From assembly GCF_021261325.1 (NCBI RefSeq), contig NZ_JAJSBI010000010.1, forward strand, positions 248,001 to 312,000: a DNA stretch of 64,000 nt. The letters run 5' to 3'. The translations under genes were made by a program, and so were the position numbers. Origin of the DNA: Streptomyces guryensis (GTDB taxonomy: Bacteria > Actinomycetota > Actinomycetes > Streptomycetales > Streptomycetaceae). Below the pieces are notes generated by a model. That model had not been told where the DNA came from and searched no databases. It saw only the letters and a program-made list of their open reading frames with translations. Positions 40,917 through 48,666 of the stretch are shown in pieces. How positions within the stretch are numbered: the stretch's first letter is position 1; the number at the start of each line of letters is the position of its first letter.

Positions 40917-42542
40917 ATGGCGAAGATCCTGAAGTTCGACGAGGACGCCCGTCGCGCCCTCGAGCGCGGCGTCAACAAGCTGGCCGACACGGTCAAGGTG
41001 ACGATCGGCCCCAAGGGCCGCAACGTCGTCATCGACAAGAAGTTCGGCGCGCCCACCATCACCAACGACGGCGTCACCATCGCCCGTGAGGTCGAGATCG
41101 AGGACCCGTACGAGAACCTCGGCGCGCAGCTGGTGAAGGAGGTGGCGACCAAGACCAACGACATCGCGGGTGACGGCACCACCACCGCCACCGTGCTCGC
41201 CCAGGCGCTGGTGCGCGAGGGCCTGAAGAACGTCGCCGCGGGTGCCTCCCCGGCCGCCCTGAAGAAGGGCATCGACGCCGCGGTCGCCGCCATCTCCGAG
41301 GACCTCCTCGCGACGGCCCGCCCGATCGACGAGAAGTCCGACATCGCCGCCGTGGCCGCGCTCTCCGCGCAGGACCAGCAGGTCGGCGAGCTCATCGCCG
41401 AGGCGATGGACAAGGTCGGCAAGGACGGTGTCATCACCGTCGAGGAGTCCAACACCTTCGGTCTGGAGCTGGACTTCACCGAGGGCATGGCCTTCGACAA
41501 GGGCTACCTGTCCCCGTACTTCGTCACCGACCAGGAGCGTATGGAGGCCGTCCTCGACGACCCGTACATCCTGATCAACCAGGGCAAGATCTCCTCGATC
41601 GCCGACCTGCTGCCGCTGCTGGAGAAGGTCATCCAGACCAACTCCTCCAAGCCGCTGCTGATCATCGCCGAGGACGTGGACGGCGAGGCCCTGTCCACCC
41701 TGGTCGTCAACAAGATCCGCGGCACCTTCAACGCGGTCGCGGTGAAGGCCCCGGGCTTCGGCGACCGTCGCAAGGCGATGCTGCAGGACCTGGCGATCCT
41801 CACCGGTGCCACCGTCATCTCCGAGGAGGTCGGCCTCAAGCTCGACCAGGTCGGCCTGGACGTGCTGGGCTCCGCCCGCCGCGTCACCGTCACCAAGGAC
41901 GACACCACGGTCGTCGACGGCGCCGGCAACTCCGAGGACGTCGTGGGCCGCGTGGCCCAGATCAAGGCCGAGATCGAGAACACGGACTCCGACTGGGACC
42001 GCGAGAAGCTCCAGGAGCGCCTCGCGAAGCTGGCCGGCGGCGTGTGCGTGATCAAGGTCGGCGCCGCCACCGAGGTGGAGCTGAAGGAGAAGAAGCACCG
42101 TCTGGAGGACGCCATCTCCGCGACCCGCGCCGCGGTCGAGGAGGGCATCGTCTCCGGTGGTGGCTCCGCGCTCGTCCACGCCGCCAAGGTGCTGGAGGGC
42201 GGCCTCGGCAAGACCGGCGACGAGGCGACCGGTGTCGCCGTCGTCCGCCGCGCGGTCGTCGAGCCGCTGCGCTGGATCGCCGAGAACGCCGGCCTGGAGG
42301 GTTACGTCATCACCTCCAAGGTCGCCGAGCTCGAGAAGGGCCAGGGCTTCAACGCCGCCACCGGCGAGTACGGCGACCTGGTCAAGGCCGGCGTCATCGA
42401 CCCGGTCAAGGTCACCCGCTCCGCCCTGGAGAACGCCGCCTCCATCGCCTCCCTCCTGCTGACGACCGAGACCCTGGTCGTCGAGAAGAAGGAAGAGGAA
42501 GAGCCGGCCGCCGCGGGCCACGGCCACGGCCACGCCCACTGA
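40917..42542 (+). CDS. groEL1: Chaperonin GroEL1 (Hsp60)
   Basis: ATP-driven folding chamber. 541 residues: KVTIGPKGRNVVIDKKFG, NDIAGDGTTTATVLAQAL (nucleotide site) and VEEGIVSGGGSALVHAA are diagnostic. The C-terminus is histidine-rich (GHGHGHAH) instead of the usual Gly-Gly-Met repeat; in actinomycetes this marks the GroEL1 copy linked to groES, with a second groEL elsewhere carrying Gly-Met. Strong SD-like GAGAGGG before the ATG. Confidence 0.97.
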   Translation: MAKILKFDEDARRALERGVNKLADTVKVTIGPKGRNVVIDKKFGAPTITNDGVTIAREVEIEDPYENLGAQLVKEVATKTNDIAGDGTTTATVLAQALVREGLKNVAAGASPAALKKGIDAAVAAISEDLLATARPIDEKSDIAAVAALSAQDQQVGELIAEAMDKVGKDGVITVEESNTFGLELDFTEGMAFDKGYLSPYFVTDQERMEAVLDDPYILINQGKISSIADLLPLLEKVIQTNSSKPLLIIAEDVDGEALSTLVVNKIRGTFNAVAVKAPGFGDRRKAMLQDLAILTGATVISEEVGLKLDQVGLDVLGSARRVTVTKDDTTVVDGAGNSEDVVGRVAQIKAEIENTDSDWDREKLQERLAKLAGGVCVIKVGAATEVELKEKKHRLEDAISATRAAVEEGIVSGGGSALVHAAKVLEGGLGKTGDEATGVAVVRRAVVEPLRWIAENAGLEGYVITSKVAELEKGQGFNAATGEYGDLVKAGVIDPVKVTRSALENAASIASLLLTTETLVVEKKEEEEPAAAGHGHGHAH

Positions 42543-42561
42543 CATCGGTCAGTAGTCAGTA

Positions 42562-42596
42562 CGAAGGCCCGGCACCCCCGAGGTGCCGGGCCTTCG
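42562..42596 (+). terminator. Terminator of groES-groEL1
   Basis: CGAAGGCCCGGCACC (42562-42576) and GGTGCCGGGCCTTCG (42582-42596) form a perfect 15-bp stem with a 5-nt loop. It lies 8 nt before the convergent gene's stop and may serve both strands. Confidence 0.85.
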
Positions 42597-42603
42597 CGTT
42601 GCC

Positions 42604-43311
42604 CTACTGCTCCAGCCCTTCCAGCGCACCCAGTTGCGCCATCAGCCCCAGCCGGTCGTACTCCCACCACGCCTCGACGATCTTCTCGTGCTCGCCGTAC
42701 CGGTGGATGGTCGTGCCGCTCATGGTGACCTGCTTCCCGGTCGACGGGATCCCCATGAACTCGGCCTTCTGGGTGCCGCGCCAGGTCCACCGGTTGCACA
42801 CCCGGTCGCCCTGCGTGATCTGGTCGTCGAGGGTGAAGGTGTAGTCGAAGCCGCTCCGCCACATCTCGACCTCGCGCCGCAGCGCGTCCATGCCCATGGT
42901 GTCCTGCTCGTTGGCGGGATCGTGGTCGTGGTAGTTCTCGGCGACGAGATCGTCGAGCGGCGGCAGCTCGCCCCCGGTGGCGATGGTCTCGAAGAACCGT
43001 CGCGAGGTGTCTGCGTTCAACTGCTCGTCGCGCACGACGTCCAGGTCGGTGAACGTCGGCATCTCGTCACAGAGAGCCACCATCTCGCGGAAGATCTTGT
43101 CGGTCTCCGGCAGGTTGGAGTTCCGCATCGCCTCCTCGTACGACGGGAACTCCACGATCTCGATGAAGTGCGACGCGTCGGAGTGGTCCTTGCCGACCAC
43201 CGCGTGCGTCGCCGTCCGCTTCCCCTTGGTCTGTTCGACCCACGTGTCCATCAGCCGGTTGATGTCGTCGAACCGGCTGGTCCTGCAGTCGATGATCTGA
43301 ACGAAGGTCAT
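42604..43311 (-). CDS. Two-domain protein: monooxygenase-like N-terminus fused to SnoaL-like cyclase domain
   Basis: 235 residues from ATG at 43311 (GGAGGCGAG upstream). The N-terminal 95 residues (MTFVQIIDCRTSRFDDINRLMD; HFIEIVEFPSYEEAMRNSNLPET) look like a dimeric alpha-beta barrel as in antibiotic biosynthesis monooxygenases. The C-terminal part (LVAENYHDHDPANEQDTMGMDALRR; VCNRWTWRGTQKAEFMGIPSTGK; VEAWWEYDRLGLM) is SnoaL-like, NTF2 fold. Role unknown; it could act on a small hydrophobic metabolite. Confidence 0.85.
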   Translation of the reverse strand: MTFVQIIDCRTSRFDDINRLMDTWVEQTKGKRTATHAVVGKDHSDASHFIEIVEFPSYEEAMRNSNLPETDKIFREMVALCDEMPTFTDLDVVRDEQLNADTSRRFFETIATGGELPPLDDLVAENYHDHDPANEQDTMGMDALRREVEMWRSGFDYTFTLDDQITQGDRVCNRWTWRGTQKAEFMGIPSTGKQVTMSGTTIHRYGEHEKIVEAWWEYDRLGLMAQLGALEGLEQ

Positions 43312-43510
43312 GGTCTCGCCTCCGGTCCCCGGGGTCCGGTCACTGCACTGTTCCGGGGGCTGTGACATCAGCGGCTTCGCCGCGGGCCCCCGGACCCCCA
43401 GCAGAAAAGCAGGTCGACAGAGGCGCCCGGCGCGAACCTCGCGAGGCGAACCTCGGTGACAGCACCATTCTCCCACCAGGGCTCCACGGCGCCCGTCGAG
43501 CGCCGCAAGG

Positions 43511-44284
43511 CTACTGCGGCCCGTACTTCCGGCCGGTCCGCGAAGTGATCCCGCCCAGCAGCCCCCGGGGCGTCACTTTCACGATCCCCATCAGCGCCTT
43601 GTACCGCGCATCCGGAATGGACAACGACTTCCCCCGCGCCAGATCCGACAGCGCCGCCGCCACCAGCTTGTCGGCGTCGAGCCACATCCACCCGGGGATG
43701 TTGTCCGTGCCCATCCCGGCCCGCTGGTGGAACTCGGTCCGCACGAACCCCGGGCACAGCGCCATCAACCGCACGCCACTGCCCGCCAGGTCCTTCGCCG
43801 CTCCCTGCGTGAACTGCACGACCCACGCCTTGGAGGCGCCGTACGTGCCGCGCGGCACGAAGGCGGCCACGGACGCGACGTTGACGACCCCGCCGCGGCC
43901 GCGCTCGCGCATCGCCTCGGTCGCCGCCGCCGTGAGGCGCAGCACCGCCTCGCAGTGCACCTTGAGCATCGTCAGCTCGTCGGCCATCGACACGTCCAGA
44001 AAGCGGCCCTTGTTGCCGAAGCCGGCGTTGTTGACCAGCAGGTCGACGGGGTTCCTGCGGTCGGCCAGGCGGGTGGCCACGGCCTCGATGCCCTCGTCCG
44101 TGGCGAGGTCCGCGGTGAGCACCTCCGCCTCGATGCCGTGCCGGTCGTGCAGCTCGGTCGCCTGTTCCCGCAGTCGCTTGGTGTCGCGGGCGACGAGCAC
44201 CAGATTGTGCCCGTCGGCCGACAGCCGCCGCGCGAACGCGGCGCCGATGCCCGCGGTCGATCCCGTAATCAGAGCCGTTGTCAT
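43511..44284 (-). CDS. Short-chain dehydrogenase/reductase
   Basis: 257 residues from ATG at 44284. TTALITGSTAGIGAAFARRL is the NAD(P) TGxxxGIG motif; DLLVNNAGFGNKG, the catalytic Ser in NVASVAAFVPRG and YGASKAW (YxxxK) are present. Basic residues after the second strand (ARDTKRLRE) favour NADPH. Classical SDR, DltE-like subgroup; substrate unknown. An upstream extension of the frame is unsupported. Confidence 0.92.
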   Translation of the reverse strand: MTTALITGSTAGIGAAFARRLSADGHNLVLVARDTKRLREQATELHDRHGIEAEVLTADLATDEGIEAVATRLADRRNPVDLLVNNAGFGNKGRFLDVSMADELTMLKVHCEAVLRLTAAATEAMRERGRGGVVNVASVAAFVPRGTYGASKAWVVQFTQGAAKDLAGSGVRLMALCPGFVRTEFHQRAGMGTDNIPGWMWLDADKLVAAALSDLARGKSLSIPDARYKALMGIVKVTPRGLLGGITSRTGRKYGPQ

Positions 44285-44380
44285 GGCCCAAGGGTAGTTA
44301 CCCGGACTGCGGGAATCCGATCTCCGCACAGGGTCCGACGCCGGTGAAGCTCCCGAGCGGGACGCCGAACAGAGGGCATG

Positions 44381-45049
44381 TCAGGAGCCGTATGTCTCCA
44401 GGTACTTCCGCGCCGCCGCCAGACTCTCCGGATGCAGCGCCGCCCCGGCGGGCAGCAGGCGCGGCAGCAGCTCCCGCTCCGTCGTCGACGCACGGAACTG
44501 CAGCGCCACCGTCACCTCGTGCTCCGGCCGGTGCACGATCTCGACCGGGTCGCCGGACCGTATCCCACCCGGCTCGATCACCCGCAGGTACGCACCCGGC
44601 GCACCCTTCCGCGTGAACCGCTTCACCCACCGCTGCTCACCCAGATGGCCCTGGAAGGTGCCGCAGGGAATCCGGCCGCAGGTCACCTCCAGGACCACCT
44701 CCTGGCCGATGCGCCAGCGCTCGCCGATCAGCGCGCCCGAGATGTCCAGGCCCTCGGTCGTGAGGTTCTCGCCGAAGGAGCCGTTCGCCAGTGGGCGCGC
44801 CAGCTCGCGCTCCCAGTCGTCCAGGTCCTCGCGCGCCATCGCGTACACGGCCTGGTCGTTCCCGCCGTGGTGCTGTCTCTTGCAGACCGCGTCCCCCGCC
44901 AGCCCGCTCCCGCCGATGCCCTTCGGCCCGGGAGCGGCCACCCGCACCGGTCCGTCCACCGGTCGCTTGTCGATACCGGTCAGCCCCTCGGGGTTGTCCG
45001 TGTACGGCACGGCCTTCGCACTGCCCAGATTCACCGACAGAAGCTTCAT
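44381..45049 (-). CDS. MOSC domain protein
   Basis: 222 residues: MKLLSVNLGSAKAVPYTD, GLAGDAVCKRQHHGGNDQAVYAMAREDLDDWE, NGSFGENLTTEGLDISGALIGERWRIG, and EVTCGRIPCGTFQGHL with the conserved cysteine. MOSC domains handle molybdenum-cofactor sulphur or N-hydroxylated substrates (YiiM-like). Divergent from a LysR-type gene that may regulate it. Confidence 0.92.
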   Translation of the reverse strand: MKLLSVNLGSAKAVPYTDNPEGLTGIDKRPVDGPVRVAAPGPKGIGGSGLAGDAVCKRQHHGGNDQAVYAMAREDLDDWERELARPLANGSFGENLTTEGLDISGALIGERWRIGQEVVLEVTCGRIPCGTFQGHLGEQRWVKRFTRKGAPGAYLRVIEPGGIRSGDPVEIVHRPEHEVTVALQFRASTTERELLPRLLPAGAALHPESLAAARKYLETYGS

Positions 45050-45117
45050 GACGGCACGGTAGGTGACGCCCTCTCAAAACGTCGACGCATTATTCGGAGC
45101 GCTGTCAAAGCCTCACT

Positions 45118-45123
45118 TATCCT
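45118..45123 (+). promoter_or_regulatory. -10 box before the LysR-type gene
   Basis: TATCCT ends 6 nt before the GTG at 45130. GGAAGG also lies within these 6 nt, too close to work as a normal ribosome binding site, so a leaderless start is likely. Confidence 0.45.
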
Positions 45124-45129
45124 GGAAGG

Positions 45130-46026
45130 GTGATCGAGGCCCGCCATCTGCGCGTCCTGCGCGCCGTCGCCGCCACCGGCTCCTTCTCGGCCGCGGGGCG
45201 CGAACTGGGCTGCACGCAGCCCGCCGTCAGCCAGCAGATGAAGGCACTGGAAGCGTCGGTCGGCACGCCGCTGCTCATCCGCGGCGGACGCGAGATGCGG
45301 CTGACCCAGGCCGGTGAGGCGCTGGTGCGGCATGCCGCGGGGATCCTGTCCGGCCTCACGGCGGCGGAGGAAGAGGTCGCTGCCATCGCGGGGCTGCGAG
45401 CAGGGCGCGTACGGCTCGTCTCGTTCCCGAGCGGCAGCTCGACGCTCGTACCGACCGCCCTCGCGGCCCTGCGCGCCGCGCACCCCGGCACCCGGGTCTC
45501 CCTGGAGGAGGCCGAACCGCCCGCCTCCGTGGAGCTGCTGCGCGAGGGCGACTGCGACGTGGCGCTGGCCTTCCGCTACGAGGGCGCGGAAGCCGAGGAG
45601 TGGGACGACCTCGTCGTGCGACCGCTGCTGAGCGACCGGCTCGTCGGGCTCGTGCCCGAGCGGCACCGGCTCGCGCAGGCCGGAACCGTGGCCATCGGGG
45701 ACCTGGCGCGCGAGCCCTGGATCGCCGGATGCCCCCGCTGCCGCGGGCAGTTGGTCGAGGTGTGCGAGAGCGCCGGGTTCACCCCTCGCATCGACTTCGC
45801 CACCGACGACTATCCGGCCGTCGTCGGCCTGGTCGGCGCCGGTCTCGGCGTCGCCGTACTACCGCAGCTCGCCATCGAGTCGGTACGGCCGCGGCACGCG
45901 CGCGTGCTGACGCTGGAGCCGGCGGTGCGGCGGGAGATCGTGGCGCTGACGCTGCCCGATCTGGCCCAGGTGCCCGCGGTCGCGGCGACCCTGGAGCAAC
46001 TCGGGCGCGCGGCCGTCCGGCAGTGA
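45130..46026 (+). CDS. LysR-family transcriptional regulator
   Basis: 298 residues. Winged helix: MIEARHLRVLRAVAATGSFSAAGRELGCTQPAVSQQMKALEASVG. The effector domain follows (GRVRLVSFPSGSSTLVPTALAALRAAHPG; VGLVGAGLGVAVLPQLAIE). It reads divergently from the MOSC gene across an 80-nt gap, the usual arrangement for LysR regulators and targets. Confidence 0.93.
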   Translation: MIEARHLRVLRAVAATGSFSAAGRELGCTQPAVSQQMKALEASVGTPLLIRGGREMRLTQAGEALVRHAAGILSGLTAAEEEVAAIAGLRAGRVRLVSFPSGSSTLVPTALAALRAAHPGTRVSLEEAEPPASVELLREGDCDVALAFRYEGAEAEEWDDLVVRPLLSDRLVGLVPERHRLAQAGTVAIGDLAREPWIAGCPRCRGQLVEVCESAGFTPRIDFATDDYPAVVGLVGAGLGVAVLPQLAIESVRPRHARVLTLEPAVRREIVALTLPDLAQVPAVAATLEQLGRAAVRQ

Positions 46027-46059
46027 AGAAGGGCACGCCGCGCGCGTGCCGCTCTCATC

Positions 46060-46104
46060 GGGGAGCTCGGGGAGCTCGGGGAGCTCGGGGAGCTCGGGGA
46101 GCTC
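46060..46104. repeat. Tandem repeat, five copies of GGGGAGCTC
   Basis: Five exact 9-bp units in a row, followed by a degenerate unit (GGGGTCC) and another GGGAGCTC (46112-46119). It sits 33 nt after the LysR stop and 43 nt from the end of whiD. Each unit contains a palindrome (GAGCTC). Slipped-strand copy-number variation is likely between strains. Confidence 0.85.
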
Positions 46105-46147
46105 GGGGTCCGGGAGCTCAGGGACCCGGGAACGCAGAAACGTTCCT

Positions 46148-46474
46148 TCAATTGTTCGAGACGCCGTCCCCGGCGGTCGCCGCTGCCACCAGCCGGTTCC
46201 GCGCCCGCCCCATCAGCTCTTCGCGCTCGTCCTCGGTCAGGCCGCCCCACACGCCGTACGGCTCTCTCACCGCCAGCGCGTGCGCCGCGCACTGCGCGCG
46301 CACCGGGCACCTCATACAGACCTCCTTGGCCGAGTTCTCGCGAGCGCTCCGGGCCGCACCGCGCTCACCCTCCGGATGAAAGAAGAGCGAGCTGTCCACT
46401 CCGCGGCAGGCGGCCAGGAGCTGCCAGTCCCACAGGTCCGCGTTCGGTCCGGGAAGGCGGGAGAAATCTGCCAT
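46148..46474 (-). CDS. whiD: WhiB-family iron-sulphur regulator WhiD
   Basis: 108 residues. The sequence MADFSRLPGPNADLWDWQLLAACRG matches what I know of S. coelicolor WhiD. The four [4Fe-4S] cysteines are Cys23, Cys53, Cys56 and Cys62; GVWGG (74-78) is the sigma-binding turn. WhiD is a nitric-oxide-sensitive protein needed for late sporulation (spore septation and wall). It is divergent from bldM, as in S. coelicolor. Start ATG at 46474; the leader has AAGGGGTC about 6 nt upstream. Confidence 0.95.
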   Translation of the reverse strand: MADFSRLPGPNADLWDWQLLAACRGVDSSLFFHPEGERGAARSARENSAKEVCMRCPVRAQCAAHALAVREPYGVWGGLTEDEREELMGRARNRLVAAATAGDGVSNN

Positions 46475-46504
46475 TACGTGACCCCTTGTAGCCGTTCTGA
46501 GCGG

Positions 46505-46525
46505 ATACGGTGCCCATGACCGTAT
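46505..46525. repeat. 7-7-7 inverted repeat upstream of whiD
   Basis: ATACGGT (46505-46511), GCCCATG, ACCGTAT (46519-46525): perfect arms, 30-50 nt before the whiD start. Either an operator or a leader hairpin. Flanked by an A/T-rich segment (46522-46560) that likely contains whiD promoter elements. Confidence 0.55.
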
Positions 46526-46703
46526 ATCTACGATCTAAGGAAATGAAAATATGACTCATTGCGAATCTAGCCTCAGACACCAGTAGATGGGAAGAAAAAG
46601 GGCTAAATGGGGCATGGGTTGTGATGAAACGTTGAGGGTCCGCCCTGCATGTCTGCACCGTGTCCGTGCCCTCACGTAGAGTGCCGAAGATGGCACACGG
46701 CCC

Positions 46704-46731
46704 CGTAACTCTTTCGAGTGACCATCGTTGA
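46704..46731 (+). promoter_or_regulatory. Sigma-BldN-type promoter of bldM
   Basis: CGTAAC (46704-46709), 16 bp, CGTTGA (46726-46731) is exactly the sigma-BldN consensus. bldM is the known direct BldN target in S. coelicolor, from this position. Confidence 0.88.
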
Positions 46732-46855
46732 GAGTGCGGAGGCGGTTGAAGCAACAAGTGCTCGGGCAGGCGCCCGAGACGGTCGACCGCACAGGTGACG
46801 ATTTCGTACCAGCCTGGAGGCTCAAGGTGACGTGCATCAGCTGCGGAGGACGGCC

Positions 46856-47467
46856 ATGACATCCGTCCTCGTCTGCGACGACTCCCCGCTTGCCCGAGAG
46901 GCGCTCCGCCGCGCGGTCGCGACCGTGCCCGGCGTCGAGCGCGTGACGACCGCGGCCAACGGCGAGGAAGTCCTCCGCCGCTGGGGCGCCGACCGTTCGG
47001 ACCTGATTCTGATGGACGTACGCATGCCCGGACTGGGCGGCGTCGAGACCGTGCGCCGGCTGCTGTCCGCAGACCCCGGTGCGCGCATCATCATGCTCAC
47101 CGTCGCCGAGGACCTTGACGGCGTGGCCCTCGCGGTCGCCGCGGGTGCCCGGGGCTATCTGCACAAGGACGCCTCGCGTGCGGAGCTGCGCGCGACCGTC
47201 ACCCAGGCGCTCGCCGACCCGACCTGGCGGCTGGCCCCGCGCCGGCTGCGCTCCGCCGAGATGGGCGCCGCGCCCACGCTCACCGCGCGGGAGATCCAGG
47301 TCCTGGAGGGCATGAGCCACGGCCGCTCCAACGCGGAGATCGGCCGCGAGCTGTTCCTCTCCGAGGACACGGTCAAGACACATGCCCGGCGGCTCTTCAA
47401 GAAGCTCGGCGCCTCGGACCGGGCGCACGCCGTGGCGCTCGGCTTCCGCTGGGGCCTGGTTCGCTAG
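46856..47467 (+). CDS. bldM: Response regulator BldM
   Basis: 203 residues from ATG at 46856 (GGAGGA upstream), matching the known BldM length; a longer frame to 46832 is not needed. Receiver domain with DD at 8-9 and Asp54 (LILMDVRMPG); a LuxR/FixJ-type helix-turn-helix is C-terminal (LTAREIQVLEGMSHGRSNAEIGRELFLSEDTVKTHARRLF). BldM is required for aerial hyphae and sporulation; it works as a homodimer and as a heterodimer with WhiI, and Asp54 phosphorylation is reported not to be required. Confidence 0.96.
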   Translation: MTSVLVCDDSPLAREALRRAVATVPGVERVTTAANGEEVLRRWGADRSDLILMDVRMPGLGGVETVRRLLSADPGARIIMLTVAEDLDGVALAVAAGARGYLHKDASRAELRATVTQALADPTWRLAPRRLRSAEMGAAPTLTAREIQVLEGMSHGRSNAEIGRELFLSEDTVKTHARRLFKKLGASDRAHAVALGFRWGLVR

Positions 47468-47485
47468 GGCAGTCGGGTGTGTTGC

Positions 47486-47507
47486 AGCGGGGGTTCGGGA
47501 ACCCCCG
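47486..47507 (+). terminator. Hairpin after bldM
   Basis: GCGGGGGTTC (47486-47495), GG, GAACCCCCGC (47498-47507): perfect 10-bp stem 18 nt after the bldM stop, without a T run. Confidence 0.7.
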
Positions 47508-47834
47508 CCCACCGCAAGGTGGGTGGGGCCGGGCGACCCCGGGGAAGGTCGGGTACGCCCTCATGCCGCCCGGCGCGCGCGCCTTTTGTCGCACCGGCCG
47601 AAGGCCCTGGTGGCTCTGCCGCGGGGGGCCTCGGTCGGCTGGGCGGGAGCGCGTACCCACCGCGATGCCGGCCGCTGCCGCGGTGCGCGGGGACAGGCAC
47701 TCGTACCCCGTCGGAGCCGCTTGTCAAAAGGCCCCGCCGGGTGCCCGATGCTCGTTTCGGCGCGGATGCCGCATCCTTGAGGTGTGGAGTCTCTCGGGGA
47801 CGAGTCGGTCGAGCGGAAGGGGAGGGCGCAAGGG
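47508..47834. other. Gene-free region between bldM and shbA
   Basis: About 330 nt, very GC-rich, with many inverted segments; no credible gene on either strand. TTGTCA at 47721 is a possible -35 for the sigma-factor gene but no well-spaced -10 is evident. Confidence 0.5.
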
Positions 47835-48512
47835 ATGAGTTCCGGCGCACCTGCTCATAACGCTTCGGTGCACAACATCGGACACGGTGCCACGGCCCGC
47901 GCGGCCGCAAGGCACCATGGACCGATGCGCGACGACGAGGCGGCGAGTGCCGCAGGGGCGATCGGTGCACTCGTCCATCGCGCCGTGGACGGGGACGAGC
48001 AGGCCACGCACGACCTGCTGGCCCATGTCCACCCCCTGGCGCTGCGCTACTGCCGCACCCGTCTGTCGCGTCTGCCGGGTGACGCCCGGCACTTCGTGGA
48101 GGACCTCGCGCAGGAGGTCTGCGTCGCCGTCCTCCTCGCGCTGCCGCGCTACAAGGACACCGGCCGCCCCTTCGAGGCGTTCGTGTTCGCCATCGCCGCG
48201 CACAAGGTCGCGGACCTGCAGCGGGCGGCGATGCGGCACCCGGGGTCGACGGCGGTCCCGTCCGACGAGATGCCGGAGCGGCCGGACGACTCGCTCGGTC
48301 CGGAGGAGCGGGCGCTGCTCAGCAGCGACGCCGAATGGGCCAAGAAACTGCTGGCCAACCTGCCGGAGAACCAGCGAGAGCTGCTGCTGCTGCGGATCGC
48401 GGTGGGCCTCACGGCCGAGGAGACCGGACAGATGTTGGGAATGTCACCCGGAGCGGTGCGGGTCGCACAGCACCGGGCCCTGAGCCGGCTCAGGGCACTC
48501 GCGGAGCAGTGA
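47835..48512 (+). CDS. shbA: ECF sigma factor ShbA (SigD-like)
   Basis: 225 residues from ATG at 47835 (GGAGGG upstream); a GTG at 47784 and an ATG at 47925 are alternatives. Region 2: DLLAHVHPLALRYCRTRL ... FVEDLAQEVCVAVLLALPRY ... FEAFVFAIAAHKVADLQR. Region 4: LPENQRELLLLRIAVGLTAEETGQMLGMSPGAVRVAQHRAL. Position between bldM and guaB matches the streptomycete ShbA (homologous to mycobacterial SigD), reported to drive transcription of hrdB, the principal sigma gene. No anti-sigma gene is next to it. Confidence 0.85.
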   Translation: MSSGAPAHNASVHNIGHGATARAAARHHGPMRDDEAASAAGAIGALVHRAVDGDEQATHDLLAHVHPLALRYCRTRLSRLPGDARHFVEDLAQEVCVAVLLALPRYKDTGRPFEAFVFAIAAHKVADLQRAAMRHPGSTAVPSDEMPERPDDSLGPEERALLSSDAEWAKKLLANLPENQRELLLLRIAVGLTAEETGQMLGMSPGAVRVAQHRALSRLRALAEQ

Positions 48513-48666
48513 CCCCACTGCCGTAAGTGCCTTCCTTGAACAGGTCTCTCGACAATTCCGTACGAACATACGAAGCCCAGGGTCACGCGCAACCGTGGAA
48601 TTCGAGAGCCGTGCTTCCCGTTAGCATGGACATCCGCACCGATCAAGGCCATTTGGGGAAGGTGTC

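Noticed and set aside
46027..46147. Tandem repeats considered as a CRISPR array
   Set aside because: Units are 9 bp with no spacers and no cas genes nearby.
46046..46519. 157-codon plus-strand frame with (SSG)n over the tandem repeat and whiD
   Set aside because: It is the translation of the GGGGAGCTC repeat followed by antisense whiD.
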